Counted from the stretch's first letter, positions 9,321-17,586 are shown. The stretch: 43,004 nt of DNA from Candidatus Sulfotelmatobacter sp. (GCA_030041475.1 JASHNU010000020.1:1-43004), one strand, 5' to 3'. The notes: generated by a model not told the origin, from the letters alone. Numbers and translations are program-made.

Positions 9321-10086
9321 CCGTTCCCTTGGGCTTTCTTCTTTTTGATGCAGGCGGCCTGGGCCCTGGTTCGTGCTTCTTACGCTTACGGAATAAGAGC
9401 CAATTCAACGAAACCTGTTGCATTGTATATGGAGACTAGCCGTTGGGAAAGAAGGGAAAGTACTGAGGGCAAACGAACGTGTTGGGCGGCGGGCGGTCCT
9501 ACCGTGTGATCACAAGCACGTGATCCGTGATCGCACGCATAGCCGGCTCTCAGGATCCCTCTGCAGTTTGCATTTCGACGAGCGTGTTTCATTCGTAGTA
9601 GCCCTGCCATTGAACTCGCTCACGCAACGAACTTCGCAGGCCCGGCGGCCGCCGTCGTCAGGGGCCGTGACAGTGTTTTGCAGCTGGACAGTAAGGGTTC
9701 GCCTCCAGCCCAAGGGTTATCGGATTCACCGCCCATGGGTCTTGTCGTGATTGGCATCACGTATAAGCGTGACCCTGGTCACTGCTCTCTGTGATGGCAG
9801 CCTGTAGCGTGTGCACTGCTGTTGTGGAAAGGGGTTCATGCCAGGGCACGTTCGTCCATCGATAGGAGGCATTGTTGCTGGACTATCGAATCCCCCGGAA
9901 AACGGTCAGGTAGCCCTTTCAAGCTGTCGTTCCTCCCTCGGATCTCAAGCGAGTCCGCAGCCCGGCGTTAAGGCTCGTCTGCACTGAACTGGGCGTTTAG
10001 CGTCCGGGTGCCGTGGCAAGGGCTCAGCGCAAACAGAGGGTGGATTCTGATCGATCACGGCTTCAGAAAACTATTTTGGGGAGGCA
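9321..10086. promoter_or_regulatory. 766-nt divergent non-coding region with several dyad motifs
   Basis: This region separates the leftward E1 gene from the rightward halogenase-like gene. No convincing gene is present. Visible dyads are TGTGATCACA at 9505-9514 (with GTGATC recurring at 9520 and 9527), CGTGA-N6-TCACG at 9746-9761 and GTGACC-CT-GGTCAC at 9769-9782. A -10-like TATAAG lies at 9762-9767. If used rightward, it would give a leader of about 310 nt. I looked for known riboswitch cores in 9840-10080 and recognised none. Confidence 0.45.
9746..9761. promoter_or_regulatory. CRP/FNR-type dyad GTGA-N6-TCAC
   Basis: CGTGA, six bases, then TCACG. This matches the spacing of the CRP-family half-site pair (TGTGA-N6-TCACA) with one mismatch in each arm. 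It abuts the TATAAG at 9762, consistent with a regulator contacting a promoter, but the regulator and the gene served are unknown. Confidence 0.35.
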
Positions 10087-11475
10087 ATGGGTTTTATGAA
10101 TCACTCTGTGCCTGATTTTGATGTAGCGATCATTGGGGGTGGCCCGGCTGGATCCAGCATGGCGGGCTATCTGGCAAAGTCGGGGTTGAAGTGCGTAGTG
10201 TTTGAAGGCGAGATGTTTCCGCGGGAGCACGTCGGTGAATCACTGGTTCCCTCTTCTACCCGCATTCTCCGCGATCTGGACTTTCTTCCGAAGATGGAAG
10301 AAGGCGGTTTCCCGCGCAAGTACGGCGCAGCCTGGACGGCGGCGTCGGGACACAAGGCCTACACCCACAGTTTTCATCACATGGACTTCGACGGACTGCA
10401 CGCCAACTCGGGCGTCGATATCCGCTTCGAAGAACGCGAAAAAGACACCGGCCAGAAGTACACCTGGCACGTGGACCGCGGCAAGTTCGACCTGATGCTG
10501 TTGCAGCATGCCAATGAACTGGGCGCCGAAGTCTATCAAGGAGTGCGCGTGAGCGGCGTGGACTTCGATGCCGATCCCGGTTTCGCCTCGGTGAAGTACC
10601 GCATCGGCAAGAAGGAAATGTCTAGCAGTTGCAGAATCGCTGTCGACGCCAGCGGACGCAATACTCTCATCGGGAACCAGAAAAAGTGGAAGTCGCAGGA
10701 CCCGATGTTCAATCAGTACGCCATCCACACCTGGTTCGAGAATTACGACCGCACTGCTATGGCCTACAAGGAAGGGATGAATAACTTCATCTTTATTCAC
10801 TTCCTCCCCATCTCGAACACTTGGGTGTGGCAGATTCCGATCACCGAGAGTGTCACCAGCGTGGGTGTGGTAACCCAGAAGGAGAACTTCGTCGGCAGCA
10901 AGCAGGGCCGCGAGGAGTTCTTCTGGGGTTCCATCAAGACGCGTGCAGAATTTTACGAAGCGCTGAGAAAAGGCCGCCAGATGCGCCCCTTCAAGCATGA
11001 AGGCGACTACAGCTACGCAATGAAGCAGATTGCTGATGACCGCCTCATGATGATTGGAGACGCAGCGCGGTTTGTAGACCCGATCTTCTCGACCGGCGTC
11101 AGCATCGCCTTGACCTGCTCGCAACTCGGGCATGAGGACATTCTGCAGGCCTTCGAGACCGGCAACTTCAAACGCAGTGCCTTCAAGAACTATGAAACTC
11201 AACTGAAGCGCGGCGTGAAGAACTGGTACAACTTCATCCGCGTGTACTACCGGTTGAACGTCCTGTTCACGGCATTCGTCGGCGATCCGCGTTATCGCGT
11301 GGACGTCATCAAGCTGCTGCAGGGAGACGTCTACGACGAGGAAGAACCGGCAGTTCTAACGAAGATGCGCAACATCGTGAGCGCGGTCGAAAAGAACCCC
11401 AACCATTACTGGCACAACTTATTGGGAAACCTGACCGCCAAGCACTTCGCGGAAGTTGGCGAGGCGATGGTTTAA
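10087..11475 (+). CDS. Flavin-dependent halogenase-like FAD monooxygenase
   Basis: A 462-residue flavoprotein. The Rossmann FAD motif is at residues 15-24 ('IIGGGPAGSS'), followed by 'HVGESLVPS' (49-57), typical of halogenase/geranylgeranyl-reductase-like flavoproteins. 'GFPRKYGAAW' places a Lys at 78, where flavin-dependent halogenases keep the catalytic lysine that handles HOCl. 'WVWQIP' at 246-251 matches the halogenase signature WxWxIP. 'GDAARFVDPIFSTG' completes the FAD site. These together support halogenation rather than plain hydroxylation, on an unknown (possibly carrier-bound) substrate. GGGGAGG ends 2 nt before ATG 10087 and 11 nt before ATG 10096, so either Met may start the protein. 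The P450 gene follows 159 nt downstream on the same strand. Confidence 0.75.
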   Translation: MGFMNHSVPDFDVAIIGGGPAGSSMAGYLAKSGLKCVVFEGEMFPREHVGESLVPSSTRILRDLDFLPKMEEGGFPRKYGAAWTAASGHKAYTHSFHHMDFDGLHANSGVDIRFEEREKDTGQKYTWHVDRGKFDLMLLQHANELGAEVYQGVRVSGVDFDADPGFASVKYRIGKKEMSSSCRIAVDASGRNTLIGNQKKWKSQDPMFNQYAIHTWFENYDRTAMAYKEGMNNFIFIHFLPISNTWVWQIPITESVTSVGVVTQKENFVGSKQGREEFFWGSIKTRAEFYEALRKGRQMRPFKHEGDYSYAMKQIADDRLMMIGDAARFVDPIFSTGVSIALTCSQLGHEDILQAFETGNFKRSAFKNYETQLKRGVKNWYNFIRVYYRLNVLFTAFVGDPRYRVDVIKLLQGDVYDEEEPAVLTKMRNIVSAVEKNPNHYWHNLLGNLTAKHFAEVGEAMV

Positions 11476-11569
11476 GTACTGACGTTGCGCTGGCCATACA
11501 CCGCGGCTGTGGTTGCCGGGCAGGCAAGGCACGGCTGCGGGCTTAGACTCTTTTTCCATTGCGTAACAA

Positions 11570-11621
11570 GGGACGGAACGGCGGCCCCGCCGCACTCGGC
11601 CAGGGCGGCGCCTACCGTCCC
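11570..11621 (+). promoter_or_regulatory. Structured leader of the P450 gene
   Basis: GGGACGG (11570-11576) pairs with CCGTCCC (11615-11621), enclosing a GC-rich inner hairpin starting at 11579. The right arm adjoins a 10-bp palindrome, CCTCCGGAGG (11620-11629), that contains the Shine-Dalgarno sequence itself. The ribosome site could thus be partly sequestered. This is an inference from complementarity only. Confidence 0.35.
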
Positions 11622-11634
11622 TCCGGAGGCCTTT

Positions 11635-12912
11635 ATGCCGGTGCCCACCGATACCGTCACTCCCGAAAGATCATCTGGAAACAAATCCACAGCGCCGCTG
11701 AGCCTCTCCCGATTGCTCGATCCCGACGTTCTGGCCAATCCCTATCCTTTATATGAACGCCTGCGGAGGGAGGCTCCTGTGCTTTGGGATCCATACCTGC
11801 ATGCCTGGGTGGTCACACGTTACGATGACGTGGTGCGCGTGCTGCGCGATTTCTCTTCGGTGCGCACACCCAGGCCGGAGCAACTCGAAGAGCTGGGGCT
11901 TGGGCACCTGAGTCCGATCGCCCAAGTGCTGGTCAGGCTGATGCTGTTCATGGACGGCCAAAGCCACGGCAGGCTCCGAGGATTGTGCTCGCAGGCGTTC
12001 ACGCCGGCGCGCATCCTGACCCTGCGCGACCACATTCAGGAAATCGCCGACCGCTTGCTCGACAAAGTTCTGCCCACCGGCGAAATGGAGATGATTGACG
12101 ATTTCGCTGCGCCTTTGCCATCGATCGTGACCGCGGAGTTCCTGGGTGTGCCCATCACAGACCACCAGAAATTGAAAATCTGGTCGGCCGATTTTGCGGA
12201 ACTGTTGGGAAACTTCCAGCATAATCCGGAACGGGCAGAGCAAGCCAAGAAAACGCTGGACGAAATGGTGGAGTACTTCCAGGACGCGATTCGGGCGCAG
12301 AAGGAGCACCCGACGGATGGGCTGGTCCATTACGTGATCACAGCTGAGCACGACGGCGAGCGCTTCCGCGAGGAGGAATTAATTCCAAACCTGATCGCCA
12401 CCATGGTAGGTGGGCAGGAAACGACGATGAACCTCATCGGGAACGGAACCCTCACCCTGCTGCGGCAACCGGAGGTGTTGGAGGACTTACGGGCGCATCC
12501 GGAACTGATTCCGAATGCAGTGGAAGAGTTGCTGCGCTACGAGAGCCCCAGTCAGCATACGGCGCGTCTGGCGCCGGAGGATGTAGAAATCGGGGGCAAG
12601 TTGATTCGCAAGCGGCAGGCGGTGATGGCGGTAATGGGAGCGGCCAACCGCGATCCGCAGCGCTTCCCTGATCCCGACCGGCTCGACATTCGCCGTCAGG
12701 ACAACAAACATGTGGCCTTCGGCTTCGGCGCGCATTTCTGTTTTGGAGCGCCGCTGGCACGGTTGGAGGCGCAGGTGGCTTTCTCCACGCTGCTGCGGCG
12801 GCTCCATAATTTGAAGCTGAAGCCCGGGCCGATTCGGTGGCGGAACAATCTTGGCTTGCGTGGGCTGAATGCTTTGCCACTCACGTTCGATGCTGTGCCG
12901 GCGCCTGAATAG
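11635..12912 (+). CDS. Cytochrome P450 (bacterial class I, soluble)
   Basis: 425 residues from ATG 11635, which follows GGAGG at 5-nt spacing. An in-frame extension back to 11485 lacks a ribosome site and P450-like sequence and is rejected. I-helix 'GGQETT' (259-264) supplies the acid/Thr pair for oxygen activation. 'ELLR' within 'VEELLRYESP' is the K-helix ExxR. 'FGFGAHFCFG' is the heme loop with Cys369 as the axial ligand. There is no membrane anchor. Such enzymes need a separate ferredoxin and reductase, and none is encoded nearby. Its position directly after the halogenase-like gene suggests joint action in tailoring a small molecule; the substrate is unknown. Confidence 0.93.
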   Translation: MPVPTDTVTPERSSGNKSTAPLSLSRLLDPDVLANPYPLYERLRREAPVLWDPYLHAWVVTRYDDVVRVLRDFSSVRTPRPEQLEELGLGHLSPIAQVLVRLMLFMDGQSHGRLRGLCSQAFTPARILTLRDHIQEIADRLLDKVLPTGEMEMIDDFAAPLPSIVTAEFLGVPITDHQKLKIWSADFAELLGNFQHNPERAEQAKKTLDEMVEYFQDAIRAQKEHPTDGLVHYVITAEHDGERFREEELIPNLIATMVGGQETTMNLIGNGTLTLLRQPEVLEDLRAHPELIPNAVEELLRYESPSQHTARLAPEDVEIGGKLIRKRQAVMAVMGAANRDPQRFPDPDRLDIRRQDNKHVAFGFGAHFCFGAPLARLEAQVAFSTLLRRLHNLKLKPGPIRWRNNLGLRGLNALPLTFDAVPAPE

Positions 12913-12980
12913 ATCCATCCCGAATGCCTTCGGCCATATGACTGCGGGCGGAGTGCCACCGCAACCCGATGCGTTTTTAC

Positions 12981-13670
12981 TCACACACCTCGGTCCCGGG
13001 CCTTACCCGGCTGAACGGGAAACAGCCATCGAAAACACATTGCTGCGGCTGCCACAGCAGCCAATTGCACGACGACAAACACAGGGGTGTCGGCAGGGCG
13101 AATGCCGGTAAAAGTGTCGCTCGCGGCGCGCGCCAAGGTAACCGCAGGGTTCGCAAATGCAGTCGAAGCGGTGAACCAGTATGCCGCCGCGATGTAGGCT
13201 CCCACCGCAAACGAAACGGCGGATGAGCGGGTGCGCGAACATCCCCAGATAACCAGCAGCAGGCCGAACGTGGCGATAAATTCGCTCCAGACGAGAGGGC
13301 CTCCGCGTCGCGCATGATGGGACGCAAAGAACAGCGGCAGACCAAACATCAAGTGGGTAGCGGCTACCCCGGCGAACGCTCCCGCGATCTGTGACGCGAC
13401 GTAACCCGGCACCTCATGCCACGCGGTCCCCCCTTGCATCGCGTCCGCCAAAGTGACAGCGGGGTTGAAGTGAGCTCCTGAGATCGGTGCGAAAGCCAGA
13501 ATCAGAGCAACCAGGGCCGCTCCCGTGGTCACCGAGTTGGTGAGGAGAGCAAGGGCTGCATTGCCACCGGACAGCCTCTCAGCCATGATGCCCGAGCCCA
13601 CGACTGCGGCGAGAAGAAACGCGGAGCCGAGGAATTCCGCCGCGATGCGCGACCGCCAGGGAATGTTCAT
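12981..13670 (-). CDS. aqpS: Arsenic-operon aquaglyceroporin (AqpS-like)
   Basis: A 229-residue MIP-family channel with six helices and two NPA motifs ('HFNPAVT' near 67 and 'FANPAVT' near 173). The residue after the second NPA is Val, where water and glycerol channels carry the filter Arg. That same replacement is known in AqpS-type channels of ars operons, which pass arsenite. The start ATG (13670) overlaps the arsC stop by 4 nt (ATGA), so it is translationally coupled and last in the arsR-arsM-arsC-aqpS order. The likely role is downhill release of As(III) made by ArsC, replacing the usual ArsB/Acr3 pump, which is absent here. Confidence 0.85.
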   Translation of the reverse strand: MNIPWRSRIAAEFLGSAFLLAAVVGSGIMAERLSGGNAALALLTNSVTTGAALVALILAFAPISGAHFNPAVTLADAMQGGTAWHEVPGYVASQIAGAFAGVAATHLMFGLPLFFASHHARRGGPLVWSEFIATFGLLLVIWGCSRTRSSAVSFAVGAYIAAAYWFTASTAFANPAVTLARAASDTFTGIRPADTPVFVVVQLAAVAAAAMCFRWLFPVQPGKARDRGV

Positions 13671-14161
13671 TGGCGTCCGATATTGTCGATTTCTTTCTTA
13701 ATGGCGAGACCGCCAAGACTCGCCAGCGGAAGGCTCAGGAAAAGCATGATTCTGCGCTCAAGAGTAAAGAAGGCTTCCCGAAAAGCTCGTTCCACTTCGG
13801 CCTCTGTTCCACGAACCGCCGCGGGATCGGGTACGCCCCAGTGCGCGGTCATTGGCTGGCCCGGCCACACTGGGCAAACCTCGTTGGCAGCATTGTCGCA
13901 GACGGTGAACACGAAATCGAGCTTGGGAGCCTCGGGCCTGGCAAACTCATTCCAACTCTTGCTCCGCAGTCCAGCGGTCGGAAGATGAGCGGCCTGAAGT
14001 TGTTTTAGCGCTTCCGGGCGAACGCTTCCGGTGGGGTGGCTTCCTGCGCTATGGGCAGTGAAAGTTGACTTACCTTTGAAATTCATGATTGCCTCGGCCA
14101 TGATGGAACGCGCTGAATTTCCCGTGCATAGAAACAAAACGTCGTAGCGCCGTTGCGTCAC
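13667..14161 (-). CDS. arsC: Arsenate reductase, LMW-phosphatase fold (thioredoxin-coupled type)
   Basis: 164 residues. The P-loop 'LCTGNSARS' gives the CX5R nucleophile (Cys12, Arg18). A second cysteine pair, Cys88 and Cys96 in 'VCDNAANEVCP', corresponds to the resolving cysteines used by thioredoxin-coupled ArsC enzymes; their spacing is one residue longer than in the staphylococcal enzyme. It should reduce As(V) to As(III) in the cytoplasm. The start is a GTG at 14161 preceded by GAGGAGGG, a very strong ribosome site. It lies 19 nt after arsM and overlaps the aqpS-like gene by 4 nt. Confidence 0.9.
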   Translation of the reverse strand: MTQRRYDVLFLCTGNSARSIMAEAIMNFKGKSTFTAHSAGSHPTGSVRPEALKQLQAAHLPTAGLRSKSWNEFARPEAPKLDFVFTVCDNAANEVCPVWPGQPMTAHWGVPDPAAVRGTEAEVERAFREAFFTLERRIMLFLSLPLASLGGLAIKKEIDNIGRQ

Positions 14162-14180
14162 TTACCCTCCTCTCGTCAAC

Positions 14181-15059
14181 TCACTGGCGACAGGTCGGAG
14201 CACAACACGCCTGCCTTGAGCGATTTGGTTTCACCGCGTGGATGGAGGCGCTGAAGAATTTGCCATCGACTTGCGGGGCGAGAGCGTCCACGTCAATTCC
14301 CTGCCCGGAGAGAAATTCGCGGGCATCTTCAGCGCGGTAGATACGAGTGGGTTCAATCTCGACCTGCTCGAAGCCGGCGGCGGCCAGCTTGCTGCGGTAT
14401 GCGTTCTCTTCGAGCGCGCCGGCGATGCAGCCCACCCAGGCCAGCACATTCTGGCGAATCTCGGGCTGAATCTCGCCGCTAGTGACGACGTCCGAGACAG
14501 CGAAGCGGCCTCCTGGCTTCAGCAGGCGGAATGCTTCGCGCAGGACCTTGTCTTTGTCGGCTGAGAGATTGATGACGCAGTTGGAAATGATGACATCGAT
14601 AGAGTTGTCCGGTAACGGAATGTTTTCGATCTCGCCTTTCAGGAATTCGACGTTGCCGACGCCCGCTTTTCGCTTGTTCTCATTGGCCAGCGCGAGCATT
14701 TCGTCGGTCATGTCGAGACCGTAGGCTTTGCCGGTGGGGCCGACACGGCGGGCAGAGAGCAGAACATCAATCCCGCCGCCGGAACCAAGATCGAGGACGG
14801 TTTCGCCTAGCTTTAGCTCGGCAAGTGCGGTGGGATTGCCGCAGCCCAGCGAGGCCAACACCGCTTCTTCGGGAACCTGGCCGGCCTGGGTGGGGTCGTA
14901 GAGATTGCTCGTGATCGGGTTGGCGCAACACGTGCTTGCAGCGTCGCCGCAGCACGAACTGCCTCCGGACTTCACCCGCAGCGCAGCCTCGCCATACTTC
15001 TGTCTGACGACGTCCTTGATATTTGCGGATACGATATTGGCGGATTCAGCGCTGCTCAT
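14181..15059 (-). CDS. arsM: Arsenite S-adenosylmethionine methyltransferase
   Basis: 292 residues with a class I SAM-binding motif '[13 protein letters not shown]' (88-100) and post-motifs '[11 protein letters not shown]' and '[11 protein letters not shown]'. Three cysteines at 73 ('SLGCGNP'), 161 ('SNCVINL') and 211 ('VGCIAGAL') sit where ArsM enzymes bind As(III). Extra paired cysteines near 36-45 ('SSCCG', 'TCC') add to thiol content. The enzyme methylates arsenite stepwise to volatile or less reactive methylarsenicals. ATG 15059 follows AGGAG at about 7 nt. The gene is 9 nt downstream of arsR in the same operon. Confidence 0.92.
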   Translation of the reverse strand: MSSAESANIVSANIKDVVRQKYGEAALRVKSGGSSCCGDAASTCCANPITSNLYDPTQAGQVPEEAVLASLGCGNPTALAELKLGETVLDLGSGGGIDVLLSARRVGPTGKAYGLDMTDEMLALANENKRKAGVGNVEFLKGEIENIPLPDNSIDVIISNCVINLSADKDKVLREAFRLLKPGGRFAVSDVVTSGEIQPEIRQNVLAWVGCIAGALEENAYRSKLAAAGFEQVEIEPTRIYRAEDAREFLSGQGIDVDALAPQVDGKFFSASIHAVKPNRSRQACCAPTCRQ

Positions 15060-15068
15060 AACAGACTC

Positions 15069-15437
15069 CTATTTGCAGATTTGCACGATGTCTTGCGGGC
15101 GCAGGGCCCGGTTGCGGGTGCAGCACTCCGCGTAGAGGAACTGCAGCAGTTCCTGCAGCGCCTCGCAGTTTGCCGTGTAACGCAAGAATGTGCCTTCCCG
15201 CTGCACTTCGACCAAGCCCTCGTTGCGCAGCTTGTCGAGGTGATGGGAAAGAGTCGAGTTTGGGATCTCGAGTTCCGATTGAATGTCGCCGACGACGAGT
15301 CCTTCGGGATGGGCCGAGAGTAGAAGCTGCATGATACGCAGGCGCGGCTCGGTGCCCATCGCAGAGAACATGTCGGCATACTTGGCGACGCGTGCCGCGG
15401 TTTTGCTGGAGAAGGAGGTGGTGGAAGGCGCGGTCAT
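15069..15437 (-). CDS. arsR: ArsR-family arsenic-responsive repressor
   Basis: 122 residues from ATG 15437 (GGAAG just upstream). The longer in-frame extension to 15512 would run through the operator and is rejected. The winged-helix core covers about residues 20-90, with the recognition helix 'STLSHHLDKLRNEGLV'. Cysteines near the C-terminus (Cys105-Cys106, with Cys91 and Cys121) fit C-terminal As(III) sites known in some ArsR proteins, rather than the classical ELCVCDL site, which is absent. It should repress the operon and release DNA on arsenite binding. A TTCCA-N6-TGGAA dyad lies immediately upstream. Confidence 0.9.
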   Translation of the reverse strand: MTAPSTTSFSSKTAARVAKYADMFSAMGTEPRLRIMQLLLSAHPEGLVVGDIQSELEIPNSTLSHHLDKLRNEGLVEVQREGTFLRYTANCEALQELLQFLYAECCTRNRALRPQDIVQICK

Positions 15438-15439
15438 GC

Positions 15440-15455
15440 TTCCATAATACTGGAA
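15440..15455 (-). promoter_or_regulatory. ars operon operator/promoter (TTCCA-N6-TGGAA)
   Basis: A perfect 5-bp inverted repeat with 6-nt spacing ends 3 nt before the arsR start. A minus-strand TATTAT lies inside it, and a TTGCAT lies 16 nt further upstream, which would make a sigma-70-like promoter overlapped by the dyad, with a very short or absent leader. Placement over the promoter fits ArsR repression. Confidence 0.5.
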
Positions 15456-15587
15456 ATATAGAATAATGCAAGCAGAAAAACCGACACTTTGCCATGCCCG
15501 CCACGTCTGCAAACCCGGAGCTCGACCGATCCCGGCCAGTTGGGGACGAATGCTGACGGCTGACCGTGGAATGTTTTATCCTGACAA

Positions 15588-16346
15588 GTGATTTGCACCC
15601 GCCGCGCGTTTGACTCTCGCACCATCAAGCTGGTGATCTTCGATCTGGACGGGACGCTGATTGATTCGCGCCTCGACCTGGTGCACTCCGTCAACGCCGC
15701 GCTGCGCCACATTGGCCGTCCCGAATTGCCCGATGACGTGATTGCCAGTTACGTCGGGGATGGAGCGCCGATCCTGATGCAGCGGGCGCTCGGCGGTGAG
15801 GCCGTCGCTGAAAAGCTAGTGAAGACCGGACTCGAGTTCTTCCTCTCCTATTACCGCGAACATAAGCTGGATCACACCAAGGTTTATCCGGGAATCAGCG
15901 AGGCGCTGGCGGCGATTCAGATGCCGGTTTCATTTGAAAAGCGGTCCGGAGAGCGACACGTGAACGGCGCTCTGCGCACGTTGGCAGTGCTTTCCAACAA
16001 GCCCGTGAATCCATCGCGGGCGATCGTCGAGGCGCTGGGGCTGAAGCGGTTTTTTGCGGAAGTGTACGGAGGCAACAGTTTTGCCACCAAGAAGCCAGAT
16101 CCGGAGGGCGCGTGCAAGCTGCTCGATGAACATGGCGTAAGTCCTGAGCAGGCGGCGATCGTCGGCGATTCGCACACGGACGTGGAAACCGGGCGGAATG
16201 CCGGGTTGTGGACCGTTGGCGTGACGTACGGCTTCGCGCCCCATACGCTCGAGGCCGAGCCTCCGGACGTGCTGGTAGACTCTCCGCATGAACTGGCCGC
16301 AGTATTTTCCGGAGAACGTGGCGAACGAAGATCTTCCCAACCATGA
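15588..16346 (+). CDS. HAD-superfamily phosphatase, phosphoglycolate phosphatase-like
   Basis: About 252 residues. HAD motif I 'FDLDGTLIDS' (near 19-28), motif II/III 'VLSNKP' and 'KKPDPEGA', and motif IV 'IVGDSHTDVETG' are all present, with a helical cap, as in Gph. The expected reaction is Mg-dependent dephosphorylation of 2-phosphoglycolate or a similar small phosphate ester; specificity is not proven. The start used is GTG 15588. No strong ribosome site is visible, so it could shift by a few codons. Between 'SEALAAI' and 'LAVLSNKP' there is a segment of about 18 extra residues ('MPVSFEKRSGERHVNGALRT') where the family normally has a short turn. The stop overlaps the next gene by 4 nt. Confidence 0.82.
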   Translation: MICTRRAFDSRTIKLVIFDLDGTLIDSRLDLVHSVNAALRHIGRPELPDDVIASYVGDGAPILMQRALGGEAVAEKLVKTGLEFFLSYYREHKLDHTKVYPGISEALAAIQMPVSFEKRSGERHVNGALRTLAVLSNKPVNPSRAIVEALGLKRFFAEVYGGNSFATKKPDPEGACKLLDEHGVSPEQAAIVGDSHTDVETGRNAGLWTVGVTYGFAPHTLEAEPPDVLVDSPHELAAVFSGERGERRSSQP

Positions 16347-16957
16347 GCGCTGACCGCTTCGGTTTCACCCCGAAAGAGCTGCGCAAACTGCGCGGCCTGA
16401 AGGATCCGCACGGCATCCAGAGGTTTCTCGACGAAATGCCTTACCACCTGGAGGACACGGCGTGGTCGCCACGAAAGGTGCTTTCAGAAAACACGTCGCA
16501 TTGTCTGGAAGGAGCGATCTTCGCCGCAGCGGCGCTGCGCGTCAATGGGTATCCGCCGCTGCTGCTGGATTTCGAGGCCGATCACGACACCGACCATGTG
16601 ATTGCCATCTTTCGGCAAAATGGCTGCTGGGGCGCGGTAGCCAAGTCGAACTACACCGGATGCCGCTGGCGCGAGCCGGTTTACCGCACCCTGCGCGAGC
16701 TCGCGCTCAGTTATTTCAACATCTACTTCAACATGCGCCGCGAGCGTACTTTGCGCCGCTATTCTCTGCCCGTCAACTTGAAACGCTTCGACCGTCAGAA
16801 CTGGATGACAACGGACAAGCCGGTGTGGTTCATCGTCTATTACCTGTTCGACATCAAGCATTACCCCCTGCTTACCAAGGCCCAGGAAAAACAACTGCAC
16901 CGTGTCGACGAACGCGTGTTTCAGGGCGAATGCTTAGGAAAAGCTCATAAGGCCTAG
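16343..16957 (+). CDS. Hypothetical protein with transglutaminase-like Cys/His arrangement
   Basis: 204 residues, soluble. The start ATG overlaps the phosphatase stop (ATGA), so it is co-translated with it. The middle reads 'ENTSHCLEGAIFAAAALRVNGYPPLLLD', then 'DTDHVIAIF' about 25 residues later and 'VAKSNY' after that. A Cys at the head of a helix followed by His on a strand is the pattern of transglutaminase-like/papain-fold proteins. Whether it is an active peptidase or amidase is unknown. I do not recognise a named family. Coupling to the phosphatase gives no clear functional hint. Confidence 0.65.
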   Translation: MSADRFGFTPKELRKLRGLKDPHGIQRFLDEMPYHLEDTAWSPRKVLSENTSHCLEGAIFAAAALRVNGYPPLLLDFEADHDTDHVIAIFRQNGCWGAVAKSNYTGCRWREPVYRTLRELALSYFNIYFNMRRERTLRRYSLPVNLKRFDRQNWMTTDKPVWFIVYYLFDIKHYPLLTKAQEKQLHRVDERVFQGECLGKAHKA

Positions 16958-17124
16958 CAGCTAGCCTAGCCCTCAACCAGCTACGGGCCGCTGCGAACTG
17001 TCCTCCCGCTAAAGTTCTGTGGGCTTTATGCCGATGGCGCAACAGCAGCAGGTTCCGCGCACCGGCCTGGGCTCGACGACTCCGTCTCGACGACCTGGGC
17101 AGCGCACACTGGAGAAACAGCCGG

Positions 17125-17499
17125 GTGGAGCTTCACAAACACTCTCGACCAGAACACAATCAGTTCGCGATCGAAAAGCGCCTATGTCCGCGCTTTCCAT
17201 TGGAAACTGAGATCCGGGTCTATGCCCGCAATTGCCCAGTCGTTCGCGGGCGGACCGTAGACATCAGTGAATCGGGCATCGCAGCCATGTTGTTGGTCGA
17301 GGTCCCCTTGGGTGAGGTCGTACGTCTGGAATTCAGCCTCCGGTTGGGGGCCGTGGAAGTGCATGCAGTGGCGCGCCAAAGGAATGCTTTTCGGTATGGC
17401 TTCCAGTTCGTCGAGACCAGCTCTGCCCACGATATTATTGGCCGAACTTGCCGCGAACTTGCCGTGCAGCAGCAGGTGAGCGATTCAAACTCTCGATAA
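17125..17499 (+). CDS. PilZ-domain c-di-GMP receptor protein
   Basis: 124 residues, start GTG 17125 with GGAGAAA about 10 nt upstream. The hallmark PilZ residues are all present: 'EKRLCPRFP' gives the RxxxR-type arginines near residue 19-23, and 'DISESGI' (about 46-52) gives D-x-S-x-x-G. Both contact c-di-GMP. The rest is a beta-barrel-like alternation ending 'YGFQFVETS'. It is a single-domain receptor, so it must act through a partner protein. It is monocistronic as far as can be seen, and it differs from the degenerate PilZ-like protein at 25935. Confidence 0.8.
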   Translation: MELHKHSRPEHNQFAIEKRLCPRFPLETEIRVYARNCPVVRGRTVDISESGIAAMLLVEVPLGEVVRLEFSLRLGAVEVHAVARQRNAFRYGFQFVETSSAHDIIGRTCRELAVQQQVSDSNSR

Positions 17500-17586
17500 A
17501 CCCTTACTGCTGCCAGAAAACCTTCACGGAAATTTCAACTTGCATCCCTGGGGAACTTTCCTCCGTCTAACCGCGTAAGAATCCCT

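Noticed and set aside
9840-10080. Riboswitch in the halogenase leader
   Set aside because: I compared by eye with thiamine, cobalamin, SAM, glycine and c-di-GMP cores and saw no match.
10240-11202. 320-codon open frame antisense to the halogenase-like gene
   Set aside because: It is a third-position GC shadow of a gene with clear flavoenzyme motifs.
11485-11634. N-terminal extension of the P450
   Set aside because: No ribosome site at 11485 and no P450-like sequence; GGAGG precedes ATG 11635.
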